DNA of 7,527 nt from the NCBI GenBank assembly GCA_021811745.1, contig JAJZNH010000772.1:1-7527 (forward strand), in the 5' to 3' direction. The notes below the pieces were generated by a model, which did not search any database, was not told where the DNA came from, and worked only from the letters and a program-made list of their open reading frames with translations. This DNA comes from Acidobacteriota bacterium (GTDB lineage: Bacteria > Acidobacteriota > Terriglobia > Terriglobales > Acidobacteriaceae). Shown here piece by piece: positions 6,569 through 7,527 of this stretch; within the stretch, counting starts at the first letter, position 1; every line of letters begins with the position of its first letter. A program made the position numbers and the translations under genes.

Positions 6569-7527
6569 ATGGCTGTCGCAAGTTCTATTGAACGTCCTCA
6601 AGTTCCTGTTGGCCGCCGCACCCGCGTGCGTTTTTATCTGGTCTTCTGGATCTTCATCCTCAGCTCCATCTCTTTTCTCGATCGCACCAATGTCTCGATC
6701 GCCGGCACGCAGCTCAGCCACCAGTTTCATCTCGGCAACCAGCAGTTGGGCTGGATCTTCTCGGCCTTCCTGGTGGGCTACGCCACCTTCCAGATTCCCG
6801 CGGGCATGCTGGCCGTGCGCTTTGGCCCGCGCCGCACCATCACCTTCGGCGTCCTCATCTGGGCCCTCTGCAACATACTCACGGCCTTGCTGCCCTCCGG
6901 GTTTTCGCAGGCGCTTCTCCTGCTCGTCTCGGTGCGCTGCGCGCTGGGCCTTGCGGAAGCGGTGATCTACCCTTCGGCCAACCAGTTCGTTGCCCGCTGG
7001 ATTCCGCAAAAGGAGCGCGGATTTGTGAACGGCCTCATCTTTGCCGGCGTGGGCGCGGGCAGCGGCTTCACCCCGCCGCTCCTCACCTGGATCATCCTCA
7101 GCTTCGGCTGGCGCGCGGCCTTCTGGTTCGACGCCTGCCTGGGCGCCATCGGGGCTCTGGTGTGGTGGTTCATCGCCCGCGACCGCCCCGAAGAGCACCG
7201 CATGGTGAGCCCCGCCGAGCTGCAGGAGATCCGCGACGGCCTCATGACCTTTTCGAGCACCGACGCCGCCCCCGTCCACGTCGAGGAGCACAAGATCTCC
7301 TGGCGCGCCATCTTCTCCCGCATCGATCTGCCGGCGCTGATGGTGAGCTACTTCGCTTACGGCTATGCGGCCTGGATCTTCTTCAGTTGGTTCTATCTCT
7401 ACATGGTGCAGGCGCGCCATCTCGACCTGCGCACCAGTGCTGTGTTCACCATGCTGCCGTTTCTCTGCATGACAGCGTGCTGCCTCGGCGGCGGCATACT
7501 TTCCGACCGCATCGCCACGCATATTCT
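6569..7527 (+). CDS. MFS transporter, ACS (anion:cation symporter) type, N-terminal part
   Basis: The first 319 codons of a major facilitator superfamily permease of the inner membrane run off the right edge. After a basic cytoplasmic start (residues 1-21), TM1 ends with 'SISFLDRTNVSIAG' (D38, R39), the hallmark of the ACS family (hexuronate, glucarate, phthalate and similar carboxylates taken up with H+). 'GWIFSAFLVGYATFQIPAG' is TM2, and the TM2-TM3 loop carries the motif A variant GMLAVRFGPRR (79-89). 'CALGLAEAVIYPSANQFVAR' and 'SFGWRAAFWFDACLGAIGA' are TM4 and TM6 regions, followed by a central cytoplasmic loop and TM7-TM8. The substrate cannot be read from the sequence. The ATG at 6569 has a GGAGGG ribosome binding site. 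The preceding gene is a remnant, so no operon partner is seen upstream. The family is secure. Confidence 0.9.
   Translation, partial: MAVASSIERPQVPVGRRTRVRFYLVFWIFILSSISFLDRTNVSIAGTQLSHQFHLGNQQLGWIFSAFLVGYATFQIPAGMLAVRFGPRRTITFGVLIWALCNILTALLPSGFSQALLLLVSVRCALGLAEAVIYPSANQFVARWIPQKERGFVNGLIFAGVGAGSGFTPPLLTWIILSFGWRAAFWFDACLGAIGALVWWFIARDRPEEHRMVSPAELQEIRDGLMTFSSTDAAPVHVEEHKISWRAIFSRIDLPALMVSYFAYGYAAWIFFSWFYLYMVQARHLDLRTSAVFTMLPFLCMTACCLGGGILSDRIATHI

Noticed and set aside
6533..7522. 329-residue minus-strand open frame opposite the MFS gene
   Set aside because: Low-complexity shadow (Ala, Glu, Gly, Arg rich); the plus strand encodes a clear MFS protein with a ribosome binding site.

Overview
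The window is GC-rich bacterial DNA with short, tightly spaced genes. The protein style (radical SAM/SPASM protein, a guaB followed closely by a VanZ-like remnant, YifB/ComM, an ACS-type MFS transporter) and the repeated TACAAT/TATACT-like -10 boxes with poor Shine-Dalgarno sequences suggest an Acidobacteriota (Terriglobia-like) chromosome. This assignment is inferred from protein character alone and was not tested by a search.

Layout. The left edge holds the first 29 codons of a minus-strand Crp/Fnr-type regulator. It diverges from a complete radical SAM/SPASM gene (165-1310). Between them is a perfect 12-bp palindrome (TGACTTAAGTCA, 118-129), about equidistant from two divergent -10 boxes. 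Next comes guaB (IMP dehydrogenase, 1364-2917), full length, but with Phe where the catalytic Cys belongs. A VanZ-family remnant (2907-3142) overlaps the guaB end; it has a frameshift and has lost its middle. A gene-free stretch of about 640 bases follows (3143-3786). It holds a run of hairpin-capable inverted repeats (3224-3418), three copies of a 9-mer (3546-3653), and a good promoter just before yifB/comM. yifB (3787-5343) is intact. Beyond it are a sigma70-like promoter (5433-5460) and a decayed AAA/ABC-type ATPase (5512-6160) with an early frameshift and in-frame TGA codons. The same frame continues into an unrecognised 80-residue tail (to 6415). The right edge is the first 319 codons of an MFS transporter (from 6569).

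How it fits together. No single pathway unites the window. guaB feeds guanine nucleotide synthesis, YifB/ComM acts in DNA processing during natural transformation, and the MFS protein imports an organic anion. The left pair (regulator, operator, radical SAM enzyme) is the most likely functional module. The most striking points are the guaB active-site substitution, the clustering of damaged genes between about 2300 and 6400, the symmetric operator at the left, and the unexplained structure upstream of yifB.
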